Below are positions 59,010 to 64,000 of a DNA stretch of 64,000 nucleotides, one piece after another; positions within the stretch are counted from its first letter, which is position 1; every line of letters begins with the position of its first letter. Source of the stretch: Bettongia penicillata ogilbyi (taxonomy: Eukaryota > Chordata > Mammalia > Diprotodontia > Potoroidae); NCBI GenBank assembly GCA_023548195.1, contig JAJHZJ010000752.1, positions 361,501-425,500 of the forward strand. Reading direction: 5' to 3'. Under the pieces are notes generated by a model. That model had not been told where the DNA came from. It worked only from the letters and a program-made list of their open reading frames with translations, and made no database searches. Both the position numbers and the translations under genes were made by a program.

Positions 59010-59290
59010 GCTGCATATATAACAGCAATTCTCTCTTTGGAATGTAAAGCCCTTTACAATCTGTTTCCAGCTTTCTCTTCAAAGTGATCTCATATCCCCA
59101 CCCCCTCATACATTCTGGGCTCCAGTTAAACTGGAGTGTTCTTTGTACACAACATTACATCTTCTTCTTCTGTGTCTTTGCCAGAGCTGTCTCTTCTTTC
59201 TTGAATTCTTGCCTTCCTCAAGACTGCTTTGAACTCCCTTCAATCCTCAGGACAAATGCTACACCTTTTACCTGCCTTTTTTCTTCTCTT
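59010..59290 (+). mobile_element. L2 LINE fragment, sense
   Basis: 'aaagccctttacaatctgtt', 'ccagctttctcttcaaagtg', 'tgtgtctttgccagagctgt' and 'cttgccttcctcaagactgc' keep L2 3' order, parallel to 21.97-22.2 kb. Confidence 0.65.
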
Positions 59291-59299
59291 ATTTCAAAT

Positions 59300-60280
59300 G
59301 TTTTTTGAACATTCCAAAACAAAATACCTGTTGTGAATTATATCTCATTATATTAAACTTGTTTTTAATCCATCCTTATCACAAACTCTAATTTGAAGGC
59401 CCCACTTCCTCTAATGTTTCTATCAGTTTCAATCTATCAGGTAGCTATTCTTTGTGGTGAGTATCAGGTTCAGACTTCTGAGTCTTTTTCATTGGTTCCT
59501 CCTTTGAAGGATCAAGTTATTATTATCTCTGTTTTGAAATCTTTAATTATATTTTTAATCTTAGAGGGCCAGTTAGATTTTTGCATTTTCACCATCTAAA
59601 TACTTCTTTGTTTAGCTCCAGAGATGAGAACCTCTCCTTCCTAAGAAGGTGTTTACCAGATGTGCTGAACTGGAGCTGGTTTATCTGCAGCACAAAGTGG
59701 AATCGCTACAGCAGCTTCCTAAAACACAGATGTCTCCAGTGCTAACCATTCCTTTTCTATAATCGTTATAATTACTTATTGATAAATTAATTGATTATTA
59801 ATTTAAATAAAGAAATTATTCTTTCTCTCTCCCTCCCTCCTTCATACTCTCCCTCTTCCTCTCCCTCTCCTTAAAGAGACTACAAGATTTTTCTTGCTTC
59901 CATAAAAAATATTGCCTGAAGAAGCAAGATTTTCATTAAATAAATTCCCTTAAGGTCTCGTGCTTTACTCTTGAAATTAGTACATTTATTTTTCCCTCAG
60001 TTTTAAATCTGCTACTCCATATCTCATTTCATGGCTTTCTCTCCTCCTCTCCTGTTTTGGTACCTGTCACAATCACTACCTAAACTTTCGATATAACCTG
60101 AAGGTAATGGATTAGATACAATGTAGCTATTAAATGTCACTTGGGAGATATTACACACAAATTATGTGCATTTGAGTTTTTATTTTTGTATTAAACTGGG
60201 TTTCTCTGTAGCTAAAATGCTGAAAATACATGTTTAATACCAATGCTGGTCAACATGAAAATTTTAATCTTCATCTTTTC
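59300..60280. other. Unassigned DNA with a CT-rich run
   Basis: A (CTCTCC)-type pyrimidine tract lies at 59820-59872. No gene or other recognised repeat. Confidence 0.4.
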
Positions 60281-60282
60281 CC

Positions 60283-60476
60283 ATTTAGGTCAGACTATTT
60301 TAGGCAATGTATTGGACTTCCACTCCTGTAACTCTTCATATTGATGCTGGACTTGATTTGGCCACCTGGAAATATGTAGTCCTACTGTAACTCTTAGAAC
60401 ACCTAAGCTCAAAAGATCCATCTTCCTTGGCCAACCTGAGCATCAAGTATGACAGGCATATACCATCATGCCCAGT
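60283..60476 (-). pseudogene. RN7SL pseudogene: 7SL (SRP) RNA pseudogene, 3'-truncated
   Basis: The minus strand matches the 7SL RNA of the signal recognition particle in order. The 5' Alu-domain end lies at about 60476 (minus 'actgggcatgatggtatatg', compare ggcgcgtgcctgtag-type sequence); then 'gaggctgagg'-like 'caggttggccaaggaagatg', 'gatcttttgagcttaggtgt', a region equal to 'ctgtagtgcgctatgc', and the S-domain motif 'gcatcaatatg' (60338-60348). It ends in the S domain, at about 190 of about 300 nt. The match continues into the S domain, so it is a 7SL copy, not an Alu (Alu is also absent from marsupials). Diverged and surely not expressed as SRP RNA. Confidence 0.7.
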
Positions 60477-60639
60477 CCTCAATTATTCATTCTAACTAAA
60501 GCAGTCTACTCATTTCTCCCTAGTAATACATTAAGTCCTTTGTATTCCCTTTCCCTGTTATTGTTACCCTGCCATTTATCTTTACTCTTTCCATTACTTC
60601 CATGGCTTCGCTTCTTCTGTTGAATCTCCCTGTTGCTAA

Positions 60640-61320
60640 GCAGTAATTGTTTTTATTTTTTTAATTCATGTAATAAAACAAGCATTTCCATAACACTGTA
60701 CAATAAGTAAGATGATTGCACATGAAACCTCTAATTCATTAAGTACAGCTTGTTATTTCTTTCAAGTATCTTATAAATTTCCTTTTCCCCACTTTTATTC
60801 TTCCTTTACTTCCCACCTCAGAGATGTCCACTATTACACAAAGAGGCATATGTGCGTGTGTATATAATATGTATATGTGTGTATATACCACATATACGTA
60901 TGTATATGTGTGTATATATACACAGATATGTATGTAAAATTCTTATATATACTTCTATTAATCACTTCTTTCTCTGGATTAAAATAGCATCTTTTATCAT
61001 ATGTCCTTCATAGTTATTTTGGCTGTTTATAACAGTCAAAAATGACTTATTCAGTCTGTCATTCTTAAAGTAATCTTGCTTTTACGGTATACAATGTTCT
61101 ATTCTTTCTGCTCATTTCACTGTTCATTATTTTATGCATGGCTTTCCAAGTTTTTCTAAGATTATTGAACTCATCATTTCTTATAGCACTGTAATATTCC
61201 ATTACAATCATATACACAACTTATCCAGCCATTCCTCAATTGATAGGCATCCCTGCAGTTTCTAGTTCTTTGCTACTATAAAGAAAGTTGCTATAAACTT
61301 TTTGAATATATAGGTTTATT
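60640..61320 (-). mobile_element. Antisense L1 3' end
   Basis: A T-rich start (about 60648-60663) represents the A tail. Then 3'UTR, interrupted by a (GTAT)n repeat, with 'cttctttctctggattaaaa' and 'cttatagcactgtaatattc', followed by the ORF2 C-terminus 'cattcctcaattgataggca'. Its last 150 bases are the inverse of 61.74-61.9 kb. Confidence 0.75.
60848..60930. repeat. (GTAT)n/(GT)n microsatellite in the antisense L1 3'UTR
   Basis: Imperfect gtgtgtatat units. Confidence 0.9.
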
Positions 61321-61724
61321 GCAAACCTTCCCAGAAAACTGCTTTACAGTACTAAGTTAAGACTTTTAAACTAATGGTGCTGTACTTTTCTGAGTACTAT
61401 TACTACAACCCAACCTAGCATTATATCTTATTTCTTCATTATCATCTTCTTTCAAGATCTTTCTCCTCAATTTATCCATGAAGTTGTCCCTTTTCCAGTT
61501 CAATCTACCATAATTCCTAATAATTAGTCATAAATCCATAGAAGCTTGGCATATTTTCCATAGAATATTGGTAGGGACCAAAAACAACACAAAGCAAAAG
61601 CACACAGTCCTTGTGCTTGGTGTGTTACCAAATTTTATACCTTCTTTCTCCTAACAACAAGCTTCCTAGATTCTTATAAACTGACATGAATAAAATCTTT
61701 ATTTTGTGGTGGCTAAATATTCGA
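61321..61724. other. Unassigned spacer between two opposed L1 3' ends
   Basis: No repeat or gene recognised. Confidence 0.4.
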
Positions 61725-62049
61725 AGTTGAAGGAATAGGCCATTAATTGAGGAATGACTGAACAAGTTGTGGGATATGATTGTAATGGAATACTATTGTA
61801 CTATAAGAAATGATAAGCAACATGATTTAAAAATAACCTGTAAAGAGTTACATGAACTTTTACAAAGTGAAGTAAGGAGAACCATAAGAACATTGTACAC
61901 AGTAACAGCAATGTTATGCAATGAATTGTGAATGACAGCGATTCTCAGCAATATAATGATCCAAGACAATCTCAAATGACTCATGATGAAAATTGTCATC
62001 TATTTCCAGAAAAAGAACTTATATTGTCTGGATACAGACTGAAGCACAT

Positions 62050-62108
<59 letters not shown>

Positions 62109-62340
62109 CTCTCCTCTCCTTCCATCCTTTATCTCTTTCATCTTCTTGAACAAAATGACTAATATGGTACTCTTTTTATGATTTCACATTCATAGCATAT
62201 ATAAAATTGCTTACTGTCTCAGGGAGGGGGAGGAAGAAGCAAAAGAGTAGAATTTGTAAATCAAAACTGTGGAAAAAACAATGAATGGTAAATTTTTCTT
62301 TTTGCATATAATTGGAGAGAAACATAAAATATTATTAAAA
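61725..62340 (+). mobile_element. L1 3' end (3'-end type Y), sense
   Basis: ORF2 C-terminus 'attgaggaatgactgaacaa' and 'taatggaatactattgtact', 3'UTR 'caatataatgatccaagaca', 'ctggatacagactgaagcac', a (CT)n tract, then 'ataaaattgcttactgtctc', a G-rich purine tract (62218-62250) and 'ggaaaaaacaatgaatggta' before the tail. 5'-truncated. Confidence 0.85.
62050..62120. repeat. (CT)n dinucleotide repeat
   Basis: About 22 CT units, then CTCTCC units. It occupies the pyrimidine-rich position of the L1 3'UTR, so it probably expanded from it. Confidence 0.95.
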
Positions 62341-63165
62341 TAAAAATTGTAATTATGGTAAAGTTCAAGGGTCAACTCCATGTGTTAAAAGTAACTCTTA
62401 AAGTAATGGAATGGGACATTTTGTAATATCTGTGTAGCAGGGATCCAATGTTATTATAATAATTAAATGACAGAAATTATTTATGCTAAAGAAGATTAAT
62501 TATAAATTTGGATATTAAAGATTAAAATCATTTAAAATAGATCTTTGGGCATTAGATAGTAGTCATGAAATCAAGTATCCTGGAAAAATGTTAATTGCTA
62601 AATTATAGATGAGTGAATAGATGGGTAGATAGGTAGGTAGGTCGGTAGCATGATATACATGTTGTGTGGTATATAATACTTAGTTTCAAAAATAGCAATA
62701 GAAGAGTAACATCATAAGCATCAACTGGAGATGTGATTATCAACTTCTGTTGTGGTCTTTGGAATGTTTAAGAAAAGATAAAATATGAGAAAAAAGATAA
62801 AATTAATTTCCTTTCCAATTTCAAAAGTCTTTTGGTAACACTATTCAAAAAGGGACTGAGAAAATTCATTAATCTAAAAATGGATAATGAATAAATCTTT
62901 GAAATACCTAAAAAGTAACTTTTTGGGGAAAGAATAGTAGTATGTGGTGAGAAAAGGTCATAACTGTTGTCAGTGAATACCTGGTACACAGGAGAAAACT
63001 TAGTATTTGGCAATCATTTATTCAGTTGCTGACCCTTGAGCTTTTTCATTATGTATTTCACCACACTTAAGCAAAAGCCTTGAATTTCCTGTAAAATAAC
63101 AGTCGAACATTTCTCCTTGGCATCCAACTTTCTCTGCTACTGGGATCCTTTTGGTTATTTAATGG
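62341..63165. other. Unassigned DNA
   Basis: Contains a short (GGTA)n run at 62620-62650. No gene or other recognised repeat. Confidence 0.4.
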
Positions 63166-63169
63166 TCAT

Positions 63170-63480
63170 TCTCATAAGTCCTTTATCTAAACTTTCCAGT
63201 ATCTTCCCTGACTCCTGATGCTGTCATGCTTTTTGCAGTCTAACCTCTGGCCCCATACTCATACTCTTCCAGTGTTTGAGAGATCTTCCTTATACCTTTC
63301 TAGCTCTTAAAATCCTAAGGAATGTGAAGGCTCAATTTTGTCACCTCCGTAAGTACAGTCTCCCTTCACCACTCTCGATTTTCATACTTTAATCTTGTAA
63401 CATTTGCCACATGGACTATTTATTTTGACCTTAGTCATTTACTTATAGACTTATTATTTTTTTTTCATTTCACCCTTTTC
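63170..63480 (+). mobile_element. Possible L2 fragment, sense
   Basis: 'ttatctaaactttccagtat', 'ctcttccagtgtttgagaga', 'cctttctagctcttaaaatc' and 'aaggctcaattttgtcacct' resemble L2 3' order but are weak. Confidence 0.45.
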
Positions 63481-64000
63481 ACATACAATATGACTTGTTT
63501 CTTCAAAAACATAACAAAATCTTTAAAGAGGATCAAATGTTTTCTCTGCATTATTCTGCTTCCATTTATATTTTGACCGTTTGTCACATTATTTCTGCTT
63601 TAATTTTGTGCCCTATAAAATATGTGTTAAGCGTTTTGGGAATGAGAGAAGAAGGTTGGATTGAAAATAAATGTAGTATTATTTCTTCAAAAATCTAGAT
63701 AAATTTGAAAAGATTTTGGTGTTGTGCATATCACCGAGAAGACTGGAATCTTTTAATATTTATGTAACACTCCCACATGGCTTGCATACATACCACATTA
63801 GGTAATCGTGTCCTTTGAAAGGTGGTTATTCTTACTTTCATGATTATTGAGATAATCCTTTAGTGGGGCTGTCCTACAGGTAACTAGCTCACAAGTCAAA
63901 ACTGTTGTTCTTCTTAAGCAACCAGTAGAGTCAGATCCTTAACAAAAATCACTGAAATGGCAGAACAAGAACATAATCACAAATAATTTCACCAAATATT
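63481..64000. other. Unassigned DNA to the window edge
   Basis: No gene or recognised repeat. The 67-codon frame at 63495-63698 has no motif. Confidence 0.4.

Noticed and set aside
60403..60476. Alu-like antisense sequence
   Set aside because: Alu is primate-specific; the match continues into the 7SL S domain, so a 7SL pseudogene explains it better.

Overview
This is a repeat-dominated, AT-rich stretch of a mammalian nuclear genome, most probably from a marsupial. The evidence is the repeat mix. There are several L1 lineages with a long purine-rich spacer between ORF1 and ORF2, half-L1 (HAL1-type) elements, tRNA-headed CORE-SINEs opening with a ggcagcta(g/a)(g/a)tgg-type head, SINEs with RTE-like tails, and well-preserved L2 and CR1/L3 copies. 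A didelphid such as Monodelphis would fit, but I cannot fix the species from sequence alone. I see no functional protein-coding gene, no exon-intron structure, no CpG island and no prokaryotic feature. All longer open frames are decayed L1 coding sequence or chance frames. Family names come from remembered consensus sequences, not a database search.

Layout. 1-9 kb: AAG, GT and GA simple repeats, an L1 5' part, two abutting L1 3' ends, three CORE-SINEs and a possible LTR. 9.3-14.3 kb: a pile-up of L1 5'UTR/ORF1 pieces in both orientations, with a solo-LTR-like insertion at 11656-12073 flanked by a short duplication. 14.3-22.4 kb: simple repeats, antisense L1, CR1 and RTE-tailed SINE pieces, a possible LTR at about 17.9-18.5 kb, about 1.7 kb of apparently unique DNA and a long L2. 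22.7-30.5 kb: one old sense L1 disrupted by a 180-bp hAT-like foldback element and by a 2.6-kb HAL1-type insertion. 31.2-36.0 kb: the best-preserved L1 (spacer, ORF2, 3' end), abutting a 3.6-kb antisense L1 5' half to 39.6 kb; together they form large inverted repeats. 39.6-50 kb: mostly old or unique DNA, an L1 3' end, microsatellites, a long antisense L2 and SINEs. 50.2-51.7 kb: an L1 whose 5'UTR is joined directly to the reverse-transcriptase region. 53.0-56.9 kb: an antisense CR1/L3 element interrupted by an antisense L1 with a recognisable target-site duplication. 57-64 kb: unclassified DNA, L2 pieces, a minus-strand 7SL (SRP) RNA pseudogene at about 60283-60476, and two L1 3' ends facing each other.

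The parts do not form a working pathway; the window is a record of retrotransposition. The L1s supplied the reverse transcriptase and are now inactivated by stops, frameshifts, deletions and active-site changes. The HAL1s, A-tailed SINE and 7SL pseudogene are of the kind usually mobilised by L1, the RTE-tailed SINEs by an RTE-type LINE. I found no convincing new biological system. The points most worth checking are the nested insertions with duplications, the hAT foldback element, the 7SL pseudogene, the deletion-type L1s, the multiple L1 3'-end types and the purine-rich L1 spacer.
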